Of a stretch of 64,000 nucleotides of DNA, positions 1-7,814 are shown one piece after another. Each line of letters opens with the position of its first letter. Position 1 is the stretch's first letter. The DNA is from Acidaminobacter sp. JC074 (GTDB lineage: Bacteria; Bacillota; Clostridia; Peptostreptococcales; Acidaminobacteraceae): assembly GCF_022496765.1 (NCBI RefSeq), contig NZ_VANV01000002.1, forward strand, positions 124,001 through 188,000, in the 5' to 3' direction. Both the position numbers and the translations under genes were made by a program. The notes under the pieces were generated by a model, which made no database searches, was not told where the DNA came from, and saw only the letters and a list, made by a program, of their open reading frames with translations.

Positions 1-2
1 AT

Positions 3-383
3 GTTGAAAGATTACTTAAAAAGGCTAGAAAAAAATATGATGGCATCATAGAAGACATAAAAAATAATAGAACTAAAAAGGCCTATAAACGCTTAGGATA
101 TGTTTCGAATAAGTATTATGCATTATTTGAAGAGAGAAAATTAAAAAGTCAAATCTTATTTACTGTTAATGATACATGTATAGGATGTGGGATTTGTGTG
201 AAAGTTTGTCCTTTTGAGAATATTGACCTAATCGATAAGAAACCTGTGTGGAAGAATGAGTGTGAACATTGTACTGCATGTATCCATTGGTGTCCTAGAA
301 CAGCTATAAACTACGGTGATAAAACTATTAAACGACTTAGATATACCAATCCCAAGACTTTGGTATCAGATATATTTAAGTAG
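3..383 (+). CDS. EFR1-type flavodoxin-ferredoxin protein, C-terminal part (5' end outside window)
   Basis: The open frame runs in from the left edge and 126 codons are visible. The C-terminus carries two 4Fe-4S binding motifs, CIGCGICVKVCP and CEHCTACIHWCP, followed by the short basic tail (KTIKRLRYTNP) that is typical of EFR1 proteins. Two complete paralogues at 12892 and 14364 end in the same way, so the missing N-terminus is very probably a flavodoxin fold. EFR1 proteins are taken to be electron carriers that combine FMN and iron-sulfur clusters; the partner is not known. Only 27 bases separate it from the flavin reductase downstream, so the two are probably co-transcribed and may exchange electrons (inference). 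Confidence 0.85.
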   Translation, partial: VERLLKKARKKYDGIIEDIKNNRTKKAYKRLGYVSNKYYALFEERKLKSQILFTVNDTCIGCGICVKVCPFENIDLIDKKPVWKNECEHCTACIHWCPRTAINYGDKTIKRLRYTNPKTLVSDIFK

Positions 384-410
384 ACATTTATATAATTAAG
401 GGAGAAGACT

Positions 411-1607
411 ATGTCAGTATTATTTAAACAAGGAAAAATAAAAAGTATGAATCTAAAGAATAGGTTTGTACGGTCAGCGACTGTAGACAATCTTGTAGAT
501 GACAATGGGAAGCTAACAGAAGACTATCTAGACTTATATGAAAATTTGGCAAAAGGCAATGTAGGCTTAATTATAACTAATAGTTATTTCATATCTCATG
601 ATGGGACACTAGTGCCAAGAGCTAAGGTAATCGCAAGTGATTGTGAAATTGAAGATATCAAACGTGTAGCAGATATTGTTCATAAGTACGATTCAAAAAT
701 AGTTGTTCAGATTAATCACGTTGGTGGACAACCTTATGGAAAAGTTCATGATTCTTATTTGGCGCCTTCTTCTGTAAGAGATCTAGCAACAGGTATAAAA
801 CCTAGACAAATGATAGAAGCAGAAATCGAAGATGCCATTAGTGGGTTTGCAGAAGCTGCAAGACGTGTTAAGATGGCTGGGTTTGATGGTGTGCAAATTC
901 ACGGTGCACATGGCTTCTTAGTCACACAGTTCTTATCACCTTATTTTAATCGTAGAACAGACAAGTGGGGTGGCTCATTTGAAAATAGACAAAGATTTCT
1001 AATTGAAGTCTATAATAGAATAAGAAAAACAGTAGGTTCTGATTTCCCAGTATTGATTAAGATTAATGGTGATGATTTGCTAAGGAGTGGTATGAGCATA
1101 AATGAAACTGTGGAAGTCTGTAAAAAATTAGAATCTATAGGTATCGATGCAATAGAAGTTAGTTCTTCGATCAAAGTGAGTCAGCTTTACGATGTTTTTG
1201 CCTATGGAAAAAATGAGTTTAGGTTTATGGATGGCGGTGGTAATTCCTTAATGAAACCTTTGAGTAGTAGTCTAAAACCATTTTTAAAACCTAAGCTTGA
1301 AAAAGAAAATTATAATCTAAAGTTTGCAGCTGAGATAAAAAAAGCTGTTAAAATACCAGTGATTTCTGTTGGTGGTTTTAGAAAAGTCGTGGATATGGAA
1401 AAAGCACTAAATGAAGACAAATGTGATTTTATTTCAATGTGTAGACCTTTTATTGCTGAACCTGAAATTATTAATTTAATAAAGTCAGGGAAAAAAGCAT
1501 CTTCATGCACAACATGTGGCAAATGTTCAATTGATATTATGTATAATTTAAAACCATTTGATTGTCCAATTAGAAATAAGAAATTGAAATCAGATATTTC
1601 TTACTAA
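411..1607 (+). CDS. Old-yellow-enzyme-family NADH:flavin oxidoreductase with Fe-S cysteine cluster
   Basis: This 398-residue TIM-barrel flavoprotein belongs to the OYE / 2,4-dienoyl-CoA reductase group. It has the barrel motifs VQINHVGGQ and HGAHGFLVTQFLSP (H164, H167), and a cluster C366-x2-C369-x2-C372-x12-C385 that fits the 4Fe-4S site of the long OYE enzymes. It stops after the FMN/Fe-S part; the C-terminal FAD/NADPH domain of dienoyl-CoA reductase is absent, so electrons must come from a partner, perhaps the EFR1 protein just upstream. F169 occupies the place of the usual proton-donating Tyr (OYE1 Tyr196). The ribosome site is AAGGGAG before the ATG. The substrate (an enone or enoate) cannot be predicted. 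Confidence 0.85.
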   Translation: MSVLFKQGKIKSMNLKNRFVRSATVDNLVDDNGKLTEDYLDLYENLAKGNVGLIITNSYFISHDGTLVPRAKVIASDCEIEDIKRVADIVHKYDSKIVVQINHVGGQPYGKVHDSYLAPSSVRDLATGIKPRQMIEAEIEDAISGFAEAARRVKMAGFDGVQIHGAHGFLVTQFLSPYFNRRTDKWGGSFENRQRFLIEVYNRIRKTVGSDFPVLIKINGDDLLRSGMSINETVEVCKKLESIGIDAIEVSSSIKVSQLYDVFAYGKNEFRFMDGGGNSLMKPLSSSLKPFLKPKLEKENYNLKFAAEIKKAVKIPVISVGGFRKVVDMEKALNEDKCDFISMCRPFIAEPEIINLIKSGKKASSCTTCGKCSIDIMYNLKPFDCPIRNKKLKSDISY

Positions 1608-1688
1608 CATTAATATTAACTAATCCTAATGTATATTGAAATCTTTCTGAAGTAGAGTAGAATAAAGTATATAAAAGAAAGGATTCAT

Positions 1689-2177
1689 ATGACGATCAAA
1701 TCGATTGCAGAGACCATTTTAGATTATCGATGTCTTGACTATCTAAAATATGATACATTATCAGCTAAGCATCATTTTTTTATCTGTATCTTCGATGATT
1801 CAGAAGATTTCGGAATCAATCTTATAAATGGAGACATAGACCAACTTTTGTCGTTTATTGGTCAAGTGAGTCATGATTCTCTTGATCGATTAAAAGAAAT
1901 GATTAAACTATCAATCGGTGATTATGAGGATATATATTTACTGTATTTCGTTCTTTTTCATGAAGAAGGTCATTGGCTTGAATTTTTAGATTCAGGTTTG
2001 GACTCGAAAGCTTTCTTAGCGAGTATTGATATTTCTGACTATCAGGGGAGGCTTAGAACCGCAAGTCCTGCAGAATATAACTTACTCTACCGTTCCAATA
2101 TTTATGAAAAAAGGGCTGATGCACATGCGCTTAAAAGACTAAAAGAATATGTAAACGTTAAAAGTGAGCTACTTTAA
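1689..2177 (+). CDS. Small HExxH (zincin-like) protein of unknown function
   Basis: This 162-residue protein is not assigned to a named family. Its centre holds a zincin-like motif, FHEEGHWLEF, and about 60 residues later EKRADAHAL, whose Glu/Asp could supply a third zinc ligand. There is no signal peptide or membrane segment, so it should be cytoplasmic. It has a good ribosome site (AGAAAGGA) and ends in a terminator shared with the convergent GntR gene. It could be a small metallopeptidase of the kind paired with regulators (ImmA/IrrE style), but no partner regulator is adjacent in the same direction and the sequence is too divergent for a firm assignment. Confidence 0.6.
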   Translation: MTIKSIAETILDYRCLDYLKYDTLSAKHHFFICIFDDSEDFGINLINGDIDQLLSFIGQVSHDSLDRLKEMIKLSIGDYEDIYLLYFVLFHEEGHWLEFLDSGLDSKAFLASIDISDYQGRLRTASPAEYNLLYRSNIYEKRADAHALKRLKEYVNVKSELL

Positions 2178-2193
2178 GTAACTCACTTTTTTT
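2160..2193. terminator. Bidirectional intrinsic terminator
   Basis: A 9-bp stem (AAAAGTGAG / CTCACTTTT) overlaps the end of the zincin-like gene and is followed by more T residues. Seen from the minus strand the same hairpin also ends in a T run, so it can stop both convergent transcripts. Confidence 0.8.
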
Positions 2194-2839
2194 ATACGGA
2201 ATCATATGCTGCATATGATACATTCCAATGGGTGTATTTAAGAAACTTAGAAACTTTCTCATAAGAAGCTTCCTTAAATAGTCTTGCAATTTCAATATGT
2301 TCTTTATTGGTATGATAAAGAATGTCTTTCATTTTTTCTACATCTTCGTCATTGTATGTTTGACGGATAAACTTCTTTCTTAATAGGCTCATGGTGTTGA
2401 TGAGTTCTTCATTTTGACACTTATGAATATAGACATCGTGAAAATCTGTTTGGAGCTTGTAATAAGCTTTAAAATCATAAGTATCTATGGCAACAACCAT
2501 CTGTTTAGATAGTGCTTCCATTCTTCTTGTATCTTCTTCTGTGATAAAATCAAAAGCCAGCTCTGCTGCAAAAGCATCTAGAGCACCGAGTAGGGCATAG
2601 ATCTCTTTTGATTTTTCAGTATCGACAGGTTTTACTATAAAGCCTTTTCTAGGAATGTTTTCTAGATAACCTTCTGTAGCCAGTTGAATCAGTGCTTCTC
2701 TTACTGGTGTTCTAGAAATATTTAAGTCTTCCATGATGATTTTTTCATTGATTTTCTCATCTGCTTTTAGGGAACCTTCTCTTATTTTATCTGATATGTA
2801 GTTGTAAACATGATCTTTTAATGATAGATATTGCTGCAT
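2192..2839 (-). CDS. GntR family (FadR/FCD type) transcriptional regulator
   Basis: This 215-residue regulator has an N-terminal winged helix with the signature SRTPVREALIQLATEGYL followed by the RKGF wing, and a C-terminal all-helical FCD-type ligand domain. It is divergent from the guanidino-compound operon that begins at 3005. The shared intergenic region holds two palindromes (2892-2908 and 2984-2993), so it is the likely regulator of that operon and of itself. The effector is unknown; the operon content suggests an arginine derivative or a product of its breakdown. Confidence 0.88.
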   Translation of the reverse strand: MQQYLSLKDHVYNYISDKIREGSLKADEKINEKIIMEDLNISRTPVREALIQLATEGYLENIPRKGFIVKPVDTEKSKEIYALLGALDAFAAELAFDFITEEDTRRMEALSKQMVVAIDTYDFKAYYKLQTDFHDVYIHKCQNEELINTMSLLRKKFIRQTYNDEDVEKMKDILYHTNKEHIEIARLFKEASYEKVSKFLKYTHWNVSYAAYDSV

Positions 2840-2865
2840 AAAACTCTCCTTAATCTGTCTCTAAC

Positions 2866-2893
2866 ATTGTATCATATGCGGTCTTAAATTCAA
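2866..2893 (-). promoter_or_regulatory. Promoter of the GntR gene
   Basis: On the minus strand TTGAAT, a 16-base spacer and TACAAT form a good sigma-A promoter. Its -35 box overlaps the AAATATTC palindrome at 2892-2908, as expected for autoregulation. Confidence 0.55.
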
Positions 2894-2908
2894 ATATTCA
2901 GAATATTT
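2892..2908. promoter_or_regulatory. Palindromic operator candidate (AAATATTC-A-GAATATTT)
   Basis: A perfect 17-bp palindrome sits between the divergent GntR gene and the guanidino operon. It overlaps the -35 of the GntR promoter and lies just upstream of the -35 of the operon promoter. Confidence 0.5.
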
Positions 2909-2919
2909 TAAATTTGTCC

Positions 2920-2948
2920 TTGAATTAGAAATTTATTAGTGATAATAT
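2920..2948 (+). promoter_or_regulatory. Promoter of the guanidino-compound operon
   Basis: TTGAAT, a 17-base spacer and TAATAT precede the 3005 gene. The predicted transcript start would be close to 2955, leaving a leader of about 50 bases. Confidence 0.5.
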
Positions 2949-2983
2949 GAAATTACAAAATATAATACATAATATATTGAATA

Positions 2984-2993
2984 TTGTATACAA
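2984..2993. promoter_or_regulatory. GntR-type operator TTGTATACAA next to the ribosome site
   Basis: A perfect 10-bp palindrome abuts the AAGGAGG ribosome site (2994-3000) of the 3005 gene. TTGTATACAA-like sequences are common GntR sites, and a second partial copy (ATTGTATCA) lies at 2866. Binding here would act as a roadblock. Confidence 0.5.
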
Positions 2994-3004
2994 AAGGAGG
3001 CTGT

Positions 3005-3880
3005 ATGAGTTTTGGTTGTCAATCTATGACGAAAAAGATCAAGAAGATTGTGATTAAACATCCGAATGATGCATTTATTTCACAAGAACATTTAAGTAAA
3101 CATTGGAAGGAATACGGTTATGTAGAGGAACCTGATTTCAATAGTGTTTTAAAAGAATATGAATCATTTGAGAAAGTGATTAAAGATCATGTAGAGGAGG
3201 TCTACTATCTACCAAAGGCAGAGACTGTAGGACTGGATTCGATATATACACATGACTCACTTAAAATTACTAAAAAGGGTGCTATCTACTTTAATACAGG
3301 AAAAAAACTTCGCCAAAAAGAAGGTTTTGAGATGGAAAGACTTTTAGAAGAAAAGGGGATTCCAACACTTGGTCGTATTCAGAGTCCAGGTTTGATGGAA
3401 GGTGGTGATGTTCTTTGGTTAAATGAAGATACGGTGCTTATTGGTAGAGGCTATAGAACCAATGATGAAGGTATTAGACAGTTTACAGAACTTACAAAAA
3501 ACTTTATAAAAGAAATTATTGTCATTCCAATGCCTCATGGTGAAGGTGAAGAAGCTTGTCTTCATTTAATGAGCATCATCTCCATGATTCATGACAAGCT
3601 TGCAGTTGTTTATTCTAAGTACATGCCGGTATTTATGAGAGAGCTTCTATTAGAAAGAGGTATAGAGCTTTTAGAAGTTAATGATAAAGAATATGATTAT
3701 TTAGGATCTAATGTCCTTGCCTTAGATGAAAAGAATTGTATGCTGGTTGCAGGTAATGATGAAATAGAGTCATTGCTAAAGGAAAAAGGCTGTAATGTTT
3801 ATACTTATGAAGGTAAGAATATGTCTTACTATGGTACAGGAGGTCCAACATGCCTAACTTGTCCAGTTTACCGAGATTAG
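3005..3880 (+). CDS. Arginine deiminase / dimethylargininase superfamily hydrolase
   Basis: This 291-residue member of the guanidino-group-modifying superfamily carries LMEGGDVLWL and IGRGYRTNDEGI (substrate-binding loop), a His in PHGEGEEACLH, and the catalytic Cys near residue 283 in TGGPTCLTCP. Such enzymes release ammonia or an amine from arginine-like guanidino groups. The start at 3005 follows AAGGAGG; an upstream in-frame ATG at 2984 would place the ribosome site inside the gene. It is the first gene of an operon and overlaps the next by 31 bases. It is only distantly related to the second hydrolase at 5411, so the two probably have different substrates. Confidence 0.85.
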   Translation: MSFGCQSMTKKIKKIVIKHPNDAFISQEHLSKHWKEYGYVEEPDFNSVLKEYESFEKVIKDHVEEVYYLPKAETVGLDSIYTHDSLKITKKGAIYFNTGKKLRQKEGFEMERLLEEKGIPTLGRIQSPGLMEGGDVLWLNEDTVLIGRGYRTNDEGIRQFTELTKNFIKEIIVIPMPHGEGEEACLHLMSIISMIHDKLAVVYSKYMPVFMRELLLERGIELLEVNDKEYDYLGSNVLALDEKNCMLVAGNDEIESLLKEKGCNVYTYEGKNMSYYGTGGPTCLTCPVYRD

Positions 3881-5418
3881 GAAATAGGATTGAAGAGATA
3901 TTACTAGAATACTTAAAAGTTGAGAGTTTTACAAATACAAAGGGTGAAGAAGATGTGGATGCCTTCTTTCATAAAACTGTAGGTGACATGTCTTATTTCA
4001 AAGACCATCCAGACTTATTTGGTCAATATGAAACGGATGATCCACTCTTTGATAGGAAAGTTAATTATGCCTTTTACAAGGGCTCTAAAAAGACATACGT
4101 CATGATACATCATTCTGATGTTGTGAATGTAGACAACTATGCTGGTTATAAAGACTTAGCATTTGAGCCTAATAAGCTTATGGAAGCCTACAAGAATGAC
4201 GAAACATTTTTAGGCGAAGAAGCCATCTCAGATTTAAAAAGTAACAAGTACTTATTTGGTAGGGGTGTTGCTGATATGAAAGCTGGTGGTGCCATTGAAC
4301 TGGCGCTACTCGATCATTACTCGTCAACCAATTTTGAAGACAGTATCCTTGTCATAGCCGTACCAGATGAAGAAAATGAATCATTAGGTATGAGGGCTGC
4401 CATTTCACTTCTAAAGTCTTTAAAGGATGAACATAACTTAGAGTATGAACTTATGATCAACACTGAGCCCCATCAGAGGATGGATGATACTAGAGGTGTT
4501 ATCAGTCAAGGTTCCATAGGCAAACTCAATGTTTTTGTCCATGTAAAGGGTGTATTGGCTCATGCAGGCAAAGCCCTTGAAGGCATCAACTCAAATGGTA
4601 TTTTAGCCAGTATTGTAAGGGACATTGATTTAAGTCAAGTCCTAGTCAATGAAACAGAACATGAAATGAGCATACCGCCATCATGGGTTATGATGAGAGA
4701 CACTAAGAAGATTTATGATATCTCTTTTCCAAACATGTCTTATGGTATACTCAATGTTCTCAATTTCACTGATTCACCATCAGAAGTTTTATCTAAAGTC
4801 AAAGACATGACTTTAAAATCGTTAAATGATTACATTGATCATGTAAATGCTATGAGGCAAAGATTTTCTAAAAAGACCAATAGGACTTGGTCTGATTTTC
4901 CTAGTACTTCTAAAGTGTTTACCTTAGGTGAATACCTAAATAAAGAAGCTGTTGATGGTGATCTTAGTAACTATCCTGAGGATATTGAAAAAATTATGAT
5001 ATCTTCAAATGACGATGAACCTTTGGTCATTATAGGTATTTTGCCACCTTACTATCCTGCCATAACAAATAAAGATCAAAGTCAGTTATTAGACCTTGTC
5101 AATGAATTTACCCAAAATGAGTACGAACAAGGCTATGACAATAGGATGTATTTTACTGGCATATCAGACTTATCTTATTCTAGTCTTCCTAGTAAAGATA
5201 TAGAAGATGAAATGAAAGATATTTTAGGATGGGGGAGTAAGTATACTATTCCATTTGAAGATTTAAAACATGTTCAAATGCCTTGTGTTAACATCGGTCC
5301 TTGGGGAAAAGATTTCCATAAGCCAAGTGAACGTGTTTATAAAGAAGATGTGTTCGAAAGAACACCAAACATCATAGATTATGTTATCAGAAATTATAAA
5401 GGAGGATTTTATGTTTAA
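3850..5418 (+). CDS. M20 family metallohydrolase, RocB-like (arginine utilisation)
   Basis: This 522-residue M20 peptidase/amidohydrolase has the metal-site motifs MIHHSDVV, FGRGVADMKAG and VPDEENES. Its length and its N-terminal segment (FFHKTVGDMSYFKDHPDLFG) match the RocB group, which sits in arginine catabolic loci and whose exact reaction is not established. The ATG at 3850 has its own AGGAGG inside the preceding gene. The 3' end overlaps the downstream dimethylargininase by 8 bases, indicating translational coupling. It probably cleaves an amide or peptide bond in an arginine derivative that the flanking hydrolases act on (inference). Confidence 0.8.
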   Translation: MPNLSSLPRLGNRIEEILLEYLKVESFTNTKGEEDVDAFFHKTVGDMSYFKDHPDLFGQYETDDPLFDRKVNYAFYKGSKKTYVMIHHSDVVNVDNYAGYKDLAFEPNKLMEAYKNDETFLGEEAISDLKSNKYLFGRGVADMKAGGAIELALLDHYSSTNFEDSILVIAVPDEENESLGMRAAISLLKSLKDEHNLEYELMINTEPHQRMDDTRGVISQGSIGKLNVFVHVKGVLAHAGKALEGINSNGILASIVRDIDLSQVLVNETEHEMSIPPSWVMMRDTKKIYDISFPNMSYGILNVLNFTDSPSEVLSKVKDMTLKSLNDYIDHVNAMRQRFSKKTNRTWSDFPSTSKVFTLGEYLNKEAVDGDLSNYPEDIEKIMISSNDDEPLVIIGILPPYYPAITNKDQSQLLDLVNEFTQNEYEQGYDNRMYFTGISDLSYSSLPSKDIEDEMKDILGWGSKYTIPFEDLKHVQMPCVNIGPWGKDFHKPSERVYKEDVFERTPNIIDYVIRNYKGGFYV

Positions 5419-6169
5419 AAATGTCATTGTGAGAAGACCAGGAAGCACTGTAGTAGAGGGACAAACGACTTCTGATTTAGGTTTGCCAAACTTTGAACTG
5501 GCTCAAAAGCAACATGATGAGTACATTGAAGTATTAAAATCAACAGGTGTGGCTGTTACAGTTTTAGAAGCCAACGACAAGTATCCAGACTCATGTTTTG
5601 TAGAAGACCCAGCGGTGGTTACTAAGGACTTTGCGATCGTTACAAATCCAGGTGTTGATACAAGAAATGGTGAAAAAGAAATCATCGTTGAAGGCCTTAA
5701 GAATTTCTATGACAAGTATGAGTATATCACTGAAGGTACTTTAGAAGGTGGAGATGTGATGCAAATCGATAAACATTTCTACATTGGCCTTTCTAAAAGA
5801 ACCAATGAAGCCGGTGCCAAGCAGTTTATCAGTATTGTAGAAAAATATGGCTACACAGGTGAAATCGTAGTTTTAAAAGAGATGTTCCACTTAAAAACTG
5901 GTGTTAACTTTATTGGAGACAATACATTATTGGTCGCTGGAGAGTTTATCACAGATCCGAGATTTGATTCTTATAAAAAACTTGAGATTGCAAGTGATGA
6001 AATGTATGCTGCTAACTGTATCAGAATGAATGATTTCTTGGTCATGCCAGCTGATTTTCCTAAAACTAAGAAGCAATTAGAGGATGCTGGTTTTAAAATC
6101 AAAGAAGTACATATGTCAGAATTCCAAAAAATTGATGGAGGTTTAAGCTGTTTATCGTTGAGGTTCTAG
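5411..6169 (+). CDS. ddaH: N(G),N(G)-dimethylarginine dimethylaminohydrolase (DDAH)-like hydrolase
   Basis: At 252 residues it matches the size of bacterial DDAH (254 in Pseudomonas). H160 in FHLKTG and C247 in DGGLSCLSLRF line up with the catalytic His162 and Cys249 of that enzyme. Also present are CFVEDPAVV (residues 62-70) and EGGDVMQI. The family hydrolyses methylated arginines to citrulline and methylamines, although close relatives act as arginine deiminases. The start at 5411 has AAAGGAGG; an upstream in-frame ATG at 5381 has none. It overlaps the RocB-like gene and precedes the amino-acid symporter. Confidence 0.82.
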   Translation: MFKNVIVRRPGSTVVEGQTTSDLGLPNFELAQKQHDEYIEVLKSTGVAVTVLEANDKYPDSCFVEDPAVVTKDFAIVTNPGVDTRNGEKEIIVEGLKNFYDKYEYITEGTLEGGDVMQIDKHFYIGLSKRTNEAGAKQFISIVEKYGYTGEIVVLKEMFHLKTGVNFIGDNTLLVAGEFITDPRFDSYKKLEIASDEMYAANCIRMNDFLVMPADFPKTKKQLEDAGFKIKEVHMSEFQKIDGGLSCLSLRF

Positions 6170-6194
6170 TATAATATATTATGAAGGGGGAAAC

Positions 6195-7655
6195 ATGGCG
6201 TTAATAGAAAAAATAGTATGGGAATATTTATGGGGAATGCCGCTTATATTTTTATCTTTGTTTGTAGGCTTTTATTTTACAATTCGGTCTGGATTTTTCC
6301 AGTTTAGATTTGTAAAGCATGCTTTTCAAGTGGCCTTTTCTAAATTCTTTGCAAAGTCTGATGACAAAGAAGAAGGTACGATTTCACCATTTCAAGCCTT
6401 GTCTGTAGCGATTGGTGCTACGGTTGGTGTTGGTAATATCGGTGGTGTAGCGACAGCTATTGCTGTTGGTGGACCGGGAGCTGTCTTCTGGTTATGGGTA
6501 GCAGGTATTTTGGGACAAGTCATCAAGATGGCTGAAATCTCTTTAGCTGTACATTATAGGTCGAAGTCTAAAGATGGCTCAACTTATGGTGGTCCTACCT
6601 ACTATATTAAAAAGGGCTTAGGTATAGAAAAGAATAAGAAGACACTAGCAAACATCTTGGCATTTATATTCATCTTTGGTTTTGGTGTAGGTTTTGTAAT
6701 TACGATGCAAAACTATACTGTATCAGAAGCTGTTTCTTCAACATTTAACATCAACATGATTACTGTAAGTGTGATCTATACAGTATTACTTTACTTAATG
6801 ATAGCTGGCGGCTTAAAGTCTCTTGGTAAAATTGCATCTTTCTTAGTACCATTTATGTGCTTGTTCTACATTTTAGGTGGTATCTTTATTATTGGTAAAA
6901 ATGCTGCAGTTATTCCAGGTGTATTTGGTATGATCTTTAAAGGTGCCTTTACTGGTACTGCTGCAATAGGTGGTTTTGCTGGTGCAGCCTTTACACAAGT
7001 GATTAAAATTGGTATGTCTAGAGCAGTATTTTCCAACGAAGCTGGTTGGGGTTCTTCTCCAATGATTCATGCTTCAGCAAAAACAAACCATCCAGTAAGT
7101 CAAGGTATCTTAGGTATCTTCGAAGTGTTTGTAGATACAATCGTTATTTGTACAATTACATCATTGGTTATCCTGGTAACAGGTGAATGGTCTTCAGGTA
7201 TCTCAGGTGCTGCTTTAACATTATCATCGTTTGAAAGCGGTATTGGTGAACTTGGAAGATTTATCTTAACAATTGGTATCTTATTATTTGGTGTAACAAC
7301 ATCTTCAGGTATCTATGCACAAATTGAAGTTTTAGTAAGATATGTATTAGGTGAAGGTAAGAAGGCTGAAAAGACAATTCTTACTGTTTATAAGTGGTCT
7401 TATCCTATACCAGGCTTACTGCTTGTCATATTTGCAGTTGCTAACGGTTTACCAGGTACAAGTGTATGGTTGTTTGCCGACATGTCAACAGCGCTTCCTA
7501 TATTTGCAAACCTGCTTGTGTTATTACTTTTAAGTAAGAAATTCTTCTCACTACTTAAAGATTATAAGGCAAGATACATGGGCATTGGTAAAGTAGATCC
7601 GAACTTTAAAATCTTCTATGAAAATGATGAAACACCTAATGAAAAATTAGGCTAG
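6195..7655 (+). CDS. AGCS family alanine/glycine:cation symporter
   Basis: This 486-residue integral membrane protein belongs to the sodium:alanine symporter family. It has the signatures SVAIGATVGVGNIGGVATAI and GGPGAVFWLWVAG near residues 70-105, MSRAVFSNEAGWGSSPM in the middle, and about ten or eleven hydrophobic helices. It probably imports a small amino acid with Na+ or H+. As the last gene of the guanidino operon (25 bases after ddaH, strong AAGGGGG ribosome site) it may carry the operon's substrate or an amino-acid product; AGCS proteins normally take alanine or glycine, so the substrate is uncertain. A terminator follows. Confidence 0.9.
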   Translation: MALIEKIVWEYLWGMPLIFLSLFVGFYFTIRSGFFQFRFVKHAFQVAFSKFFAKSDDKEEGTISPFQALSVAIGATVGVGNIGGVATAIAVGGPGAVFWLWVAGILGQVIKMAEISLAVHYRSKSKDGSTYGGPTYYIKKGLGIEKNKKTLANILAFIFIFGFGVGFVITMQNYTVSEAVSSTFNINMITVSVIYTVLLYLMIAGGLKSLGKIASFLVPFMCLFYILGGIFIIGKNAAVIPGVFGMIFKGAFTGTAAIGGFAGAAFTQVIKIGMSRAVFSNEAGWGSSPMIHASAKTNHPVSQGILGIFEVFVDTIVICTITSLVILVTGEWSSGISGAALTLSSFESGIGELGRFILTIGILLFGVTTSSGIYAQIEVLVRYVLGEGKKAEKTILTVYKWSYPIPGLLLVIFAVANGLPGTSVWLFADMSTALPIFANLLVLLLLSKKFFSLLKDYKARYMGIGKVDPNFKIFYENDETPNEKLG

Positions 7656-7660
7656 ATATA

Positions 7661-7696
7661 AAAACTCTACAGTCTTCGGATTGCAGAGTTTTTTTG
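7661..7696 (+). terminator. Intrinsic terminator of the guanidino operon
   Basis: AAAACTCT...AGAGTTTT forms a stem around a 16-base insert, followed by a T run, just after the symporter stop codon. Confidence 0.75.
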
Positions 7697-7814
7697 ATTC
7701 TAACATGATTCTTAAGAAGATTTGAACAATCTATTAAGAAACAATTAGACCTATTGTTTTCTGTTTTTTTCAGGCGTATAGTGGCTTTGTAATAAACTAT
7801 TAAAAGAGGTACTT

